NCBI RefSeq assembly: GCF_002777745.1
Contig: NZ_MEIO01000027.1
Coordinates: forward strand, 1 to 64,000
Direction: 5' to 3'
Source: Snodgrassella alvi
GTDB lineage: Bacteria; Pseudomonadota; Gammaproteobacteria; Burkholderiales; Neisseriaceae
Length of the DNA stretch: 64,000 nt
Positions 17,858-26,949 of this stretch are shown one piece after another (positions within the stretch are counted from its first letter, which is position 1; each line of letters begins with the position of its first letter). The notes under the pieces are model-generated. The model did no database searches and was not told where the DNA came from. It saw only the letters and a list, made by a program, of their open reading frames with translations. Position numbers and translations under genes: made by a program.

Positions 17858-17932
17858 GGCGGGGTGGCAGAGTGACTATGCCACAGTGTGCAAAGCTGTG
17901 TAGGCCGGTTTAAATCCGCGCCCCCGCCTCCA
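17858..17932 (+). pseudogene. degenerate tRNA-Cys-like copy
   Basis: 75 bases resembling the tRNA-Cys just upstream and ending in CCA. The acceptor stem is perfectly paired (GGCGGGG/CCCCGCC), with a compensated A-T to G-C change, and an anticodon loop GTGCAAA (GCA) can be drawn. But loop position 32 is G, the invariant TTC of the T-loop reads TTT, and the T-arm carries an extra base and cannot form a 5-pair stem. I judge it a decaying duplicate; it would still be transcribed with the cluster. A diverged functional tRNA is possible but less likely. Confidence 0.7.
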
Positions 17933-17977
17933 AAATGAATTTAATGCACTTTGTGTATTAAGATTTATTACTACCCT

Positions 17978-18068
17978 GCCCGGGTGGTGAAATTGGTAGA
18001 CACAACGGACTTAAAATCCGTCGGCTCTTAAAACGGCCGTGCCGGTTCGATTCCGGCCCCGGGCACCA
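17978..18068 (+). tRNA. tRNA-Leu(TAA)
   Basis: 91 bases with a long variable arm (class II) and encoded CCA. Acceptor stem GCCCGGG/CCCGGGC, anticodon loop CTTAAAA (TAA), T-loop TTCGATT. Confidence 0.96.
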
Positions 18069-18077
18069 TAAAAACAG

Positions 18078-18106
18078 AAAAAGACCGCGTGAGCTGGTCT
18101 TTTTTT
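18078..18106 (+). terminator. intrinsic terminator of the tRNA cluster
   Basis: Stem AAAAAGACC / GGTCTTTTT with loop GCGTGAGCT, followed by a run of T, 10 bases after tRNA-Leu. Confidence 0.88.
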
Positions 18107-18584
18107 ATTTTATCTTCACTAGTCTTCTAAATATTTATTAATCCAGCTTGTGCGCCTATGCGGATTCCTATTACTGCGCAAAACGCTTCTGAACAAAATT
18201 CTGCCTATTTCGTCATATCATACTAGACTGTGAATAACTACTATTACTGCGACAATCAGCTCTAGTGTTAACGCCAAACTACCCATATCAAACTGACTCA
18301 GTCTGAAAAATTACCACGATTAAACTATATAAATCAGAAAATATATTTAACTAATCGAATTACTCATGAGCAATAAATCCAGAATGAAATATAATTTTAT
18401 AATTTCATACGAGTAGATAGGTTAATTTATATACATTTACACTGTAGACAACTCCAAAATAACTTTTCAATATATTTGCTAATATAATATAATTAATTAT
18501 AATATATTTTAATATTTAGAAATATTTATTAATTATATTTAAATTAACAAATAGAATATTTAATTTTGTACAGGAGTATTTGAC
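18107..18584. other. AT-rich intergenic gap
   Basis: About 480 bases after the tRNA terminator, increasingly AT-rich towards 18,550. No gene or RNA structure I can support apart from the ribosome site (CAGGAG, about 18571-18576) of the broken gene that follows. Confidence 0.5.
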
Positions 18585-19085
18585 TTGAAAAACGCTGTAA
18601 AATGAATTGTAATTATTGTTGTTATTTTAATTATATTAGGCATTGTATTTGGTAAGAACGACACTAAACCAGAAATAAATCAGAGTTCTTCTGCTCCAGC
18701 AGCTTCAAATGCAACAGCCTCTGCAACAACTACTGGTAATCATACCGATGTAACAGAAAATGAAGAAGCATTAATTAAAGTTACGTCAAATGAGTTACTG
18801 AAAGCCTATAAAGCAAATGAAGTGGCCGCAAATAAAAAATTTAAAGATAAAAAATTATCTATCAGTGGCACTATTAACAGTATTGAAGCCGGATTGGGAG
18901 ATGAACCATATGTAGTACTTAAAGCTGGCGATGAATTTGAAATAGATATGCCTCAGGCGAAATTGGCCACTAGCGAAACCGATAAAGCAGCCAACCTGAA
19001 AAAAGGTCAAAAAATCAATATGATTTGTACGGGTGATAGCGAATTTGCTGGTACACCAATGCTGAGTGATTGTATTATTCAATAA
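18585..19085 (+). pseudogene. membrane-anchored OB-fold (tRNA_anti-like) protein broken by a TGA at codon 7
   Basis: A CAGGAG ribosome site 8 bases ahead points to TTG at 18585 (start MKNAVK). The seventh codon is TGA (18603-18605), after which the same frame stays open to 19085: a hydrophobic helix (IVIIVVILIILGIVFG), a Ser/Ala/Thr linker and a globular domain (ELLKAYKANEVAANKKFKDK ... LKKGQKINMICTG ... LSDCIIQ). The domain matches the small OB-fold family called tRNA_anti-like, usually an N-terminally anchored periplasmic or membrane protein. TGG to TGA is the simplest change. No other strong start exists before the helix; a GTG at 18822 would give only the OB domain without a membrane anchor. 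Sequencing error is the main alternative. Confidence 0.7.
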
Positions 19086-19122
19086 GCTAAGTTAATCTGA
19101 TTGGCCTTTAATTCAAATATAT

Positions 19123-19171
19123 CCTCTCACTTCTATGATTATTAATTATTAATAACCATAGAAGTGAGAGG
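19123..19171. repeat. long inverted repeat downstream of the OB-fold gene
   Basis: A perfect 15-base inverted repeat (CCTCTCACTTCTATG / CATAGAAGTGAGAGG) around a 19-base AT-rich loop, 38 bases after the OB-fold frame. It may act as a terminator (tail CTATTTCATTTT has only a weak T run) or mark a mobile-element remnant. Confidence 0.6.
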
Positions 19172-19493
19172 CTATTTCATTTTCAGGACTCAAAGATTTT
19201 CAATACTATGAATGTAAGTACTCTTACATCTTCAAGCGCGAACTTTTAAATAGAAGCTTTGATCACATAATTTATAAAAGCAAGAAGTAAAAACTAAAAT
19301 ATAACTCTGCGTAATAAGTAAATTAACCTTACTGACTGGGAAAGTACTACTAAATTTAATGTCTGACTTATAATTAACAAACGCATGCTCAGAATAACAT
19401 TAACGTTTCTAAATTGTTGAATAATAGATTACAATTAACTTCCAAAACGTTAGTATGAAAGTTTAGGGAGAATATAATATTTGGGTAATATCG
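19172..19493. other. intergenic gap
   Basis: About 320 bases between the inverted repeat and the 3' end of the leftward ubiquinone hydroxylase gene. I see no gene, RNA or clear terminator. Confidence 0.45.
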
Positions 19494-20657
19494 TTATAAA
19501 CCCATAGCCTGACGAATCAGCCTGTTCTTAATCATCCACGAATAATCAACCAAATTTAGTCCCTGATTACGCAGCCAGCCTATGCCGGGTAAATCATCAT
19601 TGGCAAACAACCTGAACAATCCATCACATCCATGCTGCATCATACGTACCGCCAATAACCTTGAACGCTGATATTGCCTAAGCAATGACCAGCTCCCTAT
19701 GTCACTGGTTTGTGCCAGCAGATTACTGAGACACTGCACATCAGCAAAACCCAGATTGACCCCCTGTCCTGCCAGCGGATGAACAGTATGTGCTGCATCA
19801 CCAATCAAAGCGACACGTTGGCTGATAACTGTTTTAGGCTGACGTTTTATTAGATCAAAAGTGAACATTGGTGTGGTTGACGTTAGTTCGCCCAATTTGA
19901 ACTGGCCAGCCTGAGCAACTTGCCAAGCAAAATCCTTCTCAGCCAACATAGTTAGTTTTTCGGCATTAGCCGTTGACCACACGATAGAAATCTGTTGTTG
20001 TGGTAAAGGCAAATAAGCGAGGATATCGCCACCTCGGAACCATTGGTATGCACAACCTTGATGTGGCTCGGCTATACTAAAATTGGCCACTATGGCCTGC
20101 TGCTGGTAAGGAGAAGCGATTACCTCAATTCCAACCTGTTCACGCAACCATGAATTTGCACCATCAGCTCCCACTAATAACTGACTACGATAAGACTCGT
20201 TATTTTCAAGAGTTATCTGTGCTGACCAGATATCGGTTTTAACTGACCGTGGCCGGCTTTCTGCTACCATTACACCATTTTCTGCCAGTGCCAACCATAT
20301 TTTTGCCAATAAATAGCGATTTTCCAGCATATAATTCAAACACGGCACTTTTACACTGGATGCTTCAAAGCTGATATATCCATGATCATCACCAAACACT
20401 TGCATACTACTTACAGCCTGTACCCTTTCTGCAGGCCAGACATCTAATTTGCTTAGAAACTGCTGATTAGCCGGACTGACAGCATAGATACGCGCATCCC
20501 AGGACTGAGACAGAATGCTTAAACTGGTTTGTGGTGGCTTTTTTTCCAGTAACAGCACCTTTTTACCCTGCTGATGCAAAGCCAGAGCCAGTGTGGCACC
20601 AACAAGCCCACCGCCCAAAATAGTGACATCAAAATCATACTGCTGGTTATTACTCAT
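19494..20657 (-). CDS. FAD-dependent ubiquinone-ring hydroxylase (UbiF/UbiI/UbiM type)
   Basis: Flavoprotein monooxygenase that hydroxylates the ring during ubiquinone synthesis. The FAD-binding Rossmann start is DVTILGGGLVGATLALAL; the second FAD motif GADGANSWLRE is in the middle and IGDAAHTVHPLAGQGVNLGFADVQCL in the C-terminal third. The GDAAHT form is that of UbiF/UbiI, against GNAAQT in UbiH. Which ring position it acts on cannot be told from sequence; the broad-acting UbiM known in Neisseria is a candidate. The ATG at 20657 is preceded by GGAAGGT; a GTG four codons upstream is less likely. Lies 27 bases after the ubiH-like gene in one transcript. Confidence 0.82.
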   Translation of the reverse strand: MSNNQQYDFDVTILGGGLVGATLALALHQQGKKVLLLEKKPPQTSLSILSQSWDARIYAVSPANQQFLSKLDVWPAERVQAVSSMQVFGDDHGYISFEASSVKVPCLNYMLENRYLLAKIWLALAENGVMVAESRPRSVKTDIWSAQITLENNESYRSQLLVGADGANSWLREQVGIEVIASPYQQQAIVANFSIAEPHQGCAYQWFRGGDILAYLPLPQQQISIVWSTANAEKLTMLAEKDFAWQVAQAGQFKLGELTSTTPMFTFDLIKRQPKTVISQRVALIGDAAHTVHPLAGQGVNLGFADVQCLSNLLAQTSDIGSWSLLRQYQRSRLLAVRMMQHGCDGLFRLFANDDLPGIGWLRNQGLNLVDYSWMIKNRLIRQAMGL

Positions 20658-20684
20658 ATTACCTTCCACATTGATAAAGCAGTT

Positions 20685-21875
20685 TCATTTAGCCAGATGA
20701 TTAGAATGCTGATTGAGGCCAAAAACCAATTGTTTAGTAAACCTGTACCTTAATGCAGGTAGCGCACCCAGAATACCCATACCCAGGCTTTGTGCGTATT
20801 CCAGCTCGCTATGGGCATGATCAAATAGCTGTACCAGAATATGGGTAAAGCCAACAACTGCATGAGCGTCATAAGCACGTGCCTGCGCATATTCTCTGGC
20901 TAAAGTAGCATTATTCAATGCTTTGATATCAGCCATGCCAAATATCTTATTGAGCGTTTCAGCATCGCGCACACCGAGATTGAGACCTTGAGCCGCAACC
21001 GGATGCATGGTTTGGGCTGCGTTACCGATACAGATTACCCGCTGACTATATACCTGATTGAGCTGACGCAATCTGAGCGGAAAAGTCGTCGGCTCTCCCA
21101 TCTGACGCAACTGACCAAATCGGTTTCCCAATACAGCCTGTAATTGCTGATTAAATGCATATATATCCTGCCGCAGGCGTTGCTGCGCTTCTTCGGGAGT
21201 ACAAGTCCATACCAAACGAAAATCATCACCATAAGGCAGTAATGCAAGCGGACCATTTCGGGTAAAACGTTCATAGGCAATAGCCTGATTACTCGATTCA
21301 AATCTCAAAGTATTTACCAGTGCCTGCTGTCGGTAATCATGGCTGCGTACCCGAATATCCGGTAAACTGGCGGCCAGATTCCCTCCCTCAGCGAGAATTA
21401 GCCATTGCGCAGTCAGAACATGCTGTCGTTGCTGGTATACACATTGTATTGAAGCCCAATGAGCGGTACTGTGTATTTGTTTTACTGTAGTCTGCCATTG
21501 CACCGGTACACGATATTTTTGCAATGCCTTTTCACAGGCACGTAATAGTCTCACATAATCAATTGTGGCTCCAAGATAAGGTAGATTAATTTCCTTGGCT
21601 GTAAGCAATACGCGACCAAAATGCTGTTGTCGTGATACATGTACTTCCTGAATAAAAGTAAATATATCATCAGGTAAATCTACTCCTGCCTGTCGAAAAG
21701 CCTGAATACTGTGATACGACAAAGCCAGCGTACGCTGGTCGGTTAGATTGCTATCAACAGCACGCGCTTCCAGCAGTAGCACGGGTTTACCCTGCTGCTG
21801 TAACATCAGGGCGGCAAGCATACCAACAGGGCCAGCACCGATGATAATAAACGGATAATGTGACAATGGCTGCAT
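20685..21875 (-). CDS. ubiH: ubiquinone biosynthesis hydroxylase, UbiH-like
   Basis: Second flavin monooxygenase of the UbiH/COQ6 family. FAD-binding motif FIIIGAGPVGMLAALMLQQQGKPVLLLEA at the N-terminus and IGNAAQTMHPVAAQGLNLGVRDAETL near 290-315; the GNAAQT wording is that of E. coli UbiH. The usual middle motif GADG is changed to AEGG (LAEGGNLAASLP), as in some UbiH. Start chosen at the ATG at 21875 (AAAGGGCG upstream) over a TTG seven codons earlier. It is the first gene of a two-hydroxylase operon. Confidence 0.82.
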   Translation of the reverse strand: MQPLSHYPFIIIGAGPVGMLAALMLQQQGKPVLLLEARAVDSNLTDQRTLALSYHSIQAFRQAGVDLPDDIFTFIQEVHVSRQQHFGRVLLTAKEINLPYLGATIDYVRLLRACEKALQKYRVPVQWQTTVKQIHSTAHWASIQCVYQQRQHVLTAQWLILAEGGNLAASLPDIRVRSHDYRQQALVNTLRFESSNQAIAYERFTRNGPLALLPYGDDFRLVWTCTPEEAQQRLRQDIYAFNQQLQAVLGNRFGQLRQMGEPTTFPLRLRQLNQVYSQRVICIGNAAQTMHPVAAQGLNLGVRDAETLNKIFGMADIKALNNATLAREYAQARAYDAHAVVGFTHILVQLFDHAHSELEYAQSLGMGILGALPALRYRFTKQLVFGLNQHSNHLAK

Positions 21876-22189
21876 AGTTCGCCCTTTTACAAACAAATAA
21901 TCTGATTCTAACGTAATTCATCAGTAAAGAAACGAAAAACCGTCTGAAATAAACTGAACAATAAACAATCAGAAAGATATAAAGCGAACCAGAATAGATA
22001 GCGTGCACATTATCTGTTAACAGAAAAGCGAATAATATAAAACACTCTGCTATCAATTAGCATTGGACTTAATTCAGATTATTAAGCTGGGGTGATACCA
22101 ATTAGGCCATTTTTCCTTAAAGAAATATGAATAAATTCAGCACACGAACAAAACAGAGCACCACCTGACACTGGTGTTTTATAACGTAG
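21876..22189. other. intergenic gap with a DNA-uptake-like 9-mer
   Basis: About 310 bases between two leftward genes. It contains CCGTCTGAA at 21940-21948, nine bases of the neisserial uptake sequence core GCCGTCTGAA, on the + strand. A weak hairpin (CACCA/TGGTG, 22160-22176) lies near the end of the MFS gene. Nothing else seen. Confidence 0.4.
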
Positions 22190-23389
22190 TCAGTTATTGC
22201 AGTTCATCTCTTTTCGCATCAAAACTCCGCCAATCAACATCGCCATCAATTGTGCGCTAATCAAAGTAACTGCGGTCATAAACCAACCACCATTCTCAAA
22301 AGCATGACCACAAAGCACAGAACCAGCAAAACCACCTGCGTAGTAACACATGTAATATAGACCGGAGGCCAGTGAACGTCCTTCAGTAACATTAGCAGAT
22401 ATATAAGTGATGGTGGAGGATTGAGTAATGAAAATACCACTACTCATAATAGCCAGAGCCAATACAATCAACCATAACGGATGCAACAGCGTTAGCAAAA
22501 CCCCAATAATAGACAAGCTCATGGCAATTAAAACTGTGAAATTGGTACCAAACTTAACAATCAAACGTGCCGATAGCGGTGTAATGACCATACCGATTAA
22601 ATACACGGCAAATATATTGGCTAATTGTGCACTGGAAAGATTATAAGGTGGCTGATCAAGATACAGATTGATATAGGTAAAACAGCCAACCAGAGAAAAT
22701 AGCACACAAAAACCCAGTGCACAGGCAGCAAGAACATAGCGGTTATGTAAATGATGCCAGAGAGTAACCAATGCAGTTGAAACTTGTGGTTTGGCTTCGA
22801 ATTTTTGCGATGCTGGTAGATTACGCCATACTAAGAAAGCTCCAAACGCACTGATAATACCCATTACCATAAATGCATGCCGCCAACCCATAAATTCAGT
22901 CAGGTATCCCATCAGAAACCGGCCGAGAAAACCTCCCAGTACAGTACCAGAAACATAAAAACCCATTAACCTGATGCGCGCATTACCGGAAAACTCCTCA
23001 CCTATATAAGCCAGCAAAACCACTGTTATGCCAGGAACAGCTAGCCCCTGCATAAAACGCAGCCACCATAATAGACTTATATTGTGAACAAAAGATAACG
23101 CAAGAGTAGGAATAGTAATAAAGATAATTGAACCAACAATAAACGCTTTGCGCCCTAATGCATCCGATATCATGCCTAAAAGCGGGGACATAAACGCCAC
23201 AGCCAGAATGGTGGCGCCTACCGTAGAACCAATTGTTGCGGCACTTGCCTGAAATTCCTGCATCAGTACAGGCAAAATAGACTGAACGGAATAAACCTGA
23301 ACAAAAGCCAAAGCACCGGTTATCAGCACAGTAATAATTAAGGCAAGATTCAACCTGATTTGAATAGAAGCTATAGAGGAGTTGGACAT
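22190..23389 (-). CDS. MFS transporter, YnfM/arabinose-efflux-like
   Basis: Inner-membrane major facilitator with 12 predicted helices in 399 residues. The loop between helices 2 and 3 carries the family motif (GMISDALGRKAFIVGS), repeated in weaker form in the second half (ARLIVKFGTNFTV). The sequence VQVYSVQSILPVLMQEFQASAATIGSTVGATILAVAFMSPLLG resembles the YnfM/YdhC type of drug or metabolite exporters; substrate unknown. Start at the ATG 23389, two codons after an in-frame TTG. It stands alone with no regulator directly next to it; the Lrp-type gene lies 685 bases away. Confidence 0.82.
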   Translation of the reverse strand: MSNSSIASIQIRLNLALIITVLITGALAFVQVYSVQSILPVLMQEFQASAATIGSTVGATILAVAFMSPLLGMISDALGRKAFIVGSIIFITIPTLALSFVHNISLLWWLRFMQGLAVPGITVVLLAYIGEEFSGNARIRLMGFYVSGTVLGGFLGRFLMGYLTEFMGWRHAFMVMGIISAFGAFLVWRNLPASQKFEAKPQVSTALVTLWHHLHNRYVLAACALGFCVLFSLVGCFTYINLYLDQPPYNLSSAQLANIFAVYLIGMVITPLSARLIVKFGTNFTVLIAMSLSIIGVLLTLLHPLWLIVLALAIMSSGIFITQSSTITYISANVTEGRSLASGLYYMCYYAGGFAGSVLCGHAFENGGWFMTAVTLISAQLMAMLIGGVLMRKEMNCNN

Positions 23390-24073
23390 AATCAATTAAA
23401 CCATTCTTTATTATTCGTCAATCATCTGACGTGATTTGAATAATTGCAAAGCTAATATTACTAATAATCATTTGGAGTTAACTTTTTGTTGCGAGCTGAT
23501 TATACCGCTTATTGGGATTGTTGCTTTTCTGGTTAACAATTATTAAAAAGCCAAATATTTTAATTTTTTTATGACTGTATTTATTTTGATTATTATTAGC
23601 TATTAAAAATATACCAAAAGTTAATAAATTTAGTTACTAGAGAGAATGAATCACAAGACATAGTAGCCATAGTCTATTATGGCCAGAACTTTAATAAATT
23701 TTAATAATTTTAAAACAAACTTAATAAAAGAAAGTTTAATTAATAGTTTGAGCTGAATTGTTTTTAATTATTGCTTTTATTACTTCTTTTTAGTGTAAAC
23801 TGAAAACAAGTCGGAACATAAATGCTATGCAACTTTAACCTAAGCATTAATTTTTCATTTAAAACATATTATTATCATCAGTTTTTATATAATCAAGGAA
23901 AACAGATAAACAAAAATCATTTAGAATAACTAGTATAAATTTTAGATTAATGTCAAAATAACATCTATTTTTGTAATTAAGTGCAATTTTGCAAGCTATG
24001 TAAACCTTTATCTTAATTTATTTATCTCCGCCTGTAGCATTGCTGCAGCAGCAAACCTCAGGATCCTTGCATT
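23390..24073. other. AT-rich divergent intergenic region
   Basis: About 680 bases between the leftward MFS gene and the rightward Lrp-type gene, very AT-rich, with no supported gene. It must hold both promoters; Lrp-family proteins often bind such regions, but no operator repeat stands out. Confidence 0.45.
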
Positions 24074-24556
24074 ATGTCAATAAGTTTTTTAGATAAAACC
24101 GACCTAAAAATTCTGCAAGTTTTACAAGACAACGGTCGTCTTAGCAATGTTGAACTATCCGAACGAGTAGCTTTATCGCCTTCCCCTTGTTTACGCCGAT
24201 TAAAGCAGCTAGAAGAATCTGGCATTATCCGCCGCTATGCAGCCCTGTTAGACCCGTGTCATGTTGCACTTGGGCTTCAGGCATTTATCCGCGTGAGTGT
24301 CAACAAAAGCAAACAATCCCGGGATGAATTTACTCTGGCTGTGCAGCGCTGGCCACAAGTACTAAACTGCTTTGCACTTACCGGTGAATCCGACTATATT
24401 CTTCAGGCTTTTTTTTCCGATATAAATTCTTTTTCCCATTTTATATTGGAAACGCTACTGGCCACACCCGGTGTTGAAGATGCCAAATCAAGTTTTGTCT
24501 TAAAAGAAATTAAGACAACTACCTCATTGCCGCTAGAACATCTGAATATCGGCTAG
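24074..24556 (+). CDS. Lrp/AsnC-family transcriptional regulator
   Basis: Amino-acid-responsive DNA-binding protein. N-terminal winged helix-turn-helix (about 5-65: LDKTDLKILQVLQDNGRLSNVELSERVALSPSPCLRRLKQLEESGII) and C-terminal RAM effector domain (VLNCFALTGESDYILQAFFSDINSFSHFILETLLATPGVEDAKSSF). 160 residues is typical. Targets and ligand are unknown; being a lone gene opposite an MFS exporter, it might control that exporter or amino-acid metabolism. Confidence 0.9.
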   Translation: MSISFLDKTDLKILQVLQDNGRLSNVELSERVALSPSPCLRRLKQLEESGIIRRYAALLDPCHVALGLQAFIRVSVNKSKQSRDEFTLAVQRWPQVLNCFALTGESDYILQAFFSDINSFSHFILETLLATPGVEDAKSSFVLKEIKTTTSLPLEHLNIG

Positions 24557-24663
24557 TGGTCACAGTACGAAACAGAAAGCTGAATAACACGATTAATGGG
24601 ATTTCAGCCATTCATTGATTCAAGCCGTGCAGCTGTATCTGCCCTCAGGTAAAATTAGAGCTT

Positions 24664-25245
24664 ATGACTATATCTTCTACTGCTGATGAAAATGTTATCG
24701 AAGCCTGCCGCCAGTGGCTGGAAATGGCTGTTATCGGCCTGAATCTTTGCCCTTTTGCTCGAAAGCCCTATAATTTGAACAGGCTTCGATTTACTCTTAG
24801 TCATGCCAGACATCTGGATGCATTTCTCGAATTACTTGAACGGGAAATCCTGCTTTTGTTGCAGACACCAGCAATTGAAATAGAAACCACTTTAGTAATC
24901 GAACCACAATTATTTGCTGATTTTGATGTTTTTCTGGATGTAGTGACATTAGCAGAACAAATACTTCAAGATGTTAATGCCAATGGTACTATACAGATAG
25001 CCCCCTTTCACCCCGATTTTCAGTTTGCCGATGAGCCATATAATGACATCACTAACTATACTAATCGCAGTCCTTACCCTATTTTGCATCTGATTCGTGA
25101 AAGCAGTATAGATCAGGCTGTTGCAGCCTTTCCTGACGCAGCAACTATCTATGAACGTAATAAAGCACTATTGCGCCAGATGGGCACTGAAGGCTGGGCA
25201 AAATTGGGAATAGAATATCCGATGAGAAAACAGAAAAAGCATTAA
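24664..25245 (+). CDS. DUF1415 family protein
   Basis: 193 residues matching the DUF1415 family of conserved proteobacterial proteins of unknown function. Characteristic segments are EACRQWLEMAVIGLNLCPFARKP near the N-terminus, the middle TTLVIEPQLFADFDVFLD and AFHPDFQFAD-type IAPFHPDFQFADEPYNDITNY-like region before NRSPYPILHLIRE. No signal peptide or membrane segment, so cytosolic. The conserved Cys in LNLCPFA may be functional, which is inference. It stands 107 bases after the Lrp-type gene. Confidence 0.8.
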   Translation: MTISSTADENVIEACRQWLEMAVIGLNLCPFARKPYNLNRLRFTLSHARHLDAFLELLEREILLLLQTPAIEIETTLVIEPQLFADFDVFLDVVTLAEQILQDVNANGTIQIAPFHPDFQFADEPYNDITNYTNRSPYPILHLIRESSIDQAVAAFPDAATIYERNKALLRQMGTEGWAKLGIEYPMRKQKKH

Positions 25246-25451
25246 GCTGATGAATACATCAAGCCTTGGTCGAATATTTACTTATCTACAAATTTGCAGC
25301 AACTTATACTTTCAAAGTTAAAAACATGGCTAAAAATATCATTAGCCAATCCACAATCTTTAATAACAGCCGTTCAATTATCAAGCAGTTCTTCAACCTA
25401 GTATGGTTTTGTTGTTAAAATCACTGTTGTTTACATAATACATAGTACAGA

Positions 25452-26909
25452 ATGACGCCGGTTAAATTTCATTATTCGCAGTCAATTATTTCATCGTTAC
25501 GCCAGAATGGCCACATACTCCAATTGCTAACCGCAGTCATTTGTATCTCTTTCCCGTTACCTGCGCTGGCTTCCAGCTTGCCTGTCAGAGAATTAAATCT
25601 GTGGTGGTGTATCCCTTTTGCTGGGACACTGCTGTCCATTGCAGTGTGTCCAATGCTGCTGCCAAATATATGGCATAAGCATAGTGGTAAGATTATTGGC
25701 CTTTGGTGTAGTTTATTTCTGCTACCTCTAAGCTGGCGCTATGGTATATCAACTGGTATTTCTCTCACGTTACATGCCCTAATAGAGGAATATATCCCTT
25801 TTATACTTTTGTTGCTGTCGTTATATACTCTGTCTGGCGGCATTGTGATTCAGAATAATAACATTGGCAGCGTCAGATTAAATATTTCACTTTTGGCTAC
25901 AGGTACACTTCTGGCAGGCTTAATGGGGACTACCGGGGCAGCCATGCTGCTTATCCGACCATTATTGCGTGCCAACGCACATCGGCATCATTGCACTCAT
26001 GTTGTTGTATTTTTTATTTTTCTAGTGGCCAATATCGGCGGTGGATTAACACCACTTGGTGATCCTCCGTTATTTCTAGGATTTCTGAAAGGCATTGGTT
26101 TTCAGTGGACATTAAGTCATATGTTAATACCAGTGCTAGTAAACACTCTGGTCTTACTATTAGTCTTCTTCTGTATTGATTCCTATTTGTGGAAACATGA
26201 ACCAAAAGCTACTTCTGTAGCACAGCAAACTACTGCATCCTTAACTATTCAAGGCAAAGCTAATCTGGTGCTATTGCTTGCAGTAACTTGCGTAATACTG
26301 TTTTCAGGTATATGCAAGACTGCGCCAGTCTGGCATGTTTATGGAATTGAAATCAGTCTTCTCGCATGGCTGCGTGATGGTTTACTGCTGATAATCACCT
26401 TATGCGGGCTGAAATTAACACCAGAAAAATTGCGCCGGCAAAATGACTTTAATTGGGCGCCAATGCAGGAAGTAAGTAAACTGTTTATCGGGATTTTCAT
26501 TACCATTGCCCCAGTGATGGCCGTATTACAACTGGGCACATCCGGTGATTTTCAGGTAGTAGTACAACTGATTCAACATAATGGTGAACCAGTAAATGCT
26601 CTTTACTTCTGGATGAGCGGGCTATTATCTGGCTTTCTGGACAATGCACCTACCTATCTGGTGTTTTTTAATCTTGCCGGTGGAGATGCAGAAATACTGA
26701 TGCAGTACTTTCCTAAAACATTATTGGCTATTTCAATGGGTTCAGTGTTTATGGGCGCGCTTAGTTATATTGGCAATGCACCTAATCTCATGATAAAAGC
26801 CATTGCCGAGCAACAGCGTGTTATTATGCCGAGCTTTTTTGGCTATATGGGATGGTCTGTAACTCTGCTTATCCCATTGTTTGTGCTGGATACACTACTG
26901 TTTTTTTAA
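25452..26909 (+). CDS. sodium:proton antiporter-like / ion transporter superfamily membrane protein
   Basis: 485 residues, about 12 hydrophobic segments. It carries motifs of the ArsB/NhaD (IT) superfamily: ANIGGGLTPLGDPPLFLGFLKG in the first half and SGLLSGFLDNAPTYLVFFNLAGG plus GALSYIGNAPNLMIKAIAE in the second, the paired re-entrant regions that bind ion and substrate. The GDPP and DNAP signatures are those of NhaD-type Na+/H+ antiporters and related carriers. Which ion is carried cannot be told. It is followed by rsuA after 40 bases; no regulator is attached. Confidence 0.78.
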   Translation: MTPVKFHYSQSIISSLRQNGHILQLLTAVICISFPLPALASSLPVRELNLWWCIPFAGTLLSIAVCPMLLPNIWHKHSGKIIGLWCSLFLLPLSWRYGISTGISLTLHALIEEYIPFILLLLSLYTLSGGIVIQNNNIGSVRLNISLLATGTLLAGLMGTTGAAMLLIRPLLRANAHRHHCTHVVVFFIFLVANIGGGLTPLGDPPLFLGFLKGIGFQWTLSHMLIPVLVNTLVLLLVFFCIDSYLWKHEPKATSVAQQTTASLTIQGKANLVLLLAVTCVILFSGICKTAPVWHVYGIEISLLAWLRDGLLLIITLCGLKLTPEKLRRQNDFNWAPMQEVSKLFIGIFITIAPVMAVLQLGTSGDFQVVVQLIQHNGEPVNALYFWMSGLLSGFLDNAPTYLVFFNLAGGDAEILMQYFPKTLLAISMGSVFMGALSYIGNAPNLMIKAIAEQQRVIMPSFFGYMGWSVTLLIPLFVLDTLLFF

Positions 26910-26949
26910 TTTATCTCAAAGGTAACCAGCCAATAAGGTTTATTTAATT

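Noticed and set aside
18603-18605. TGA as a recoded codon (selenocysteine or tryptophan)
   Set aside because: TGA ends many genes here (for example the hlyB-like gene at 3091-3093) and no selenocysteine insertion structure is seen; a nonsense change or sequencing error is simpler.
22160-22176. CACCA/TGGTG hairpin as terminator of the MFS gene
   Set aside because: Only 5 pairs and no T run on the minus strand.
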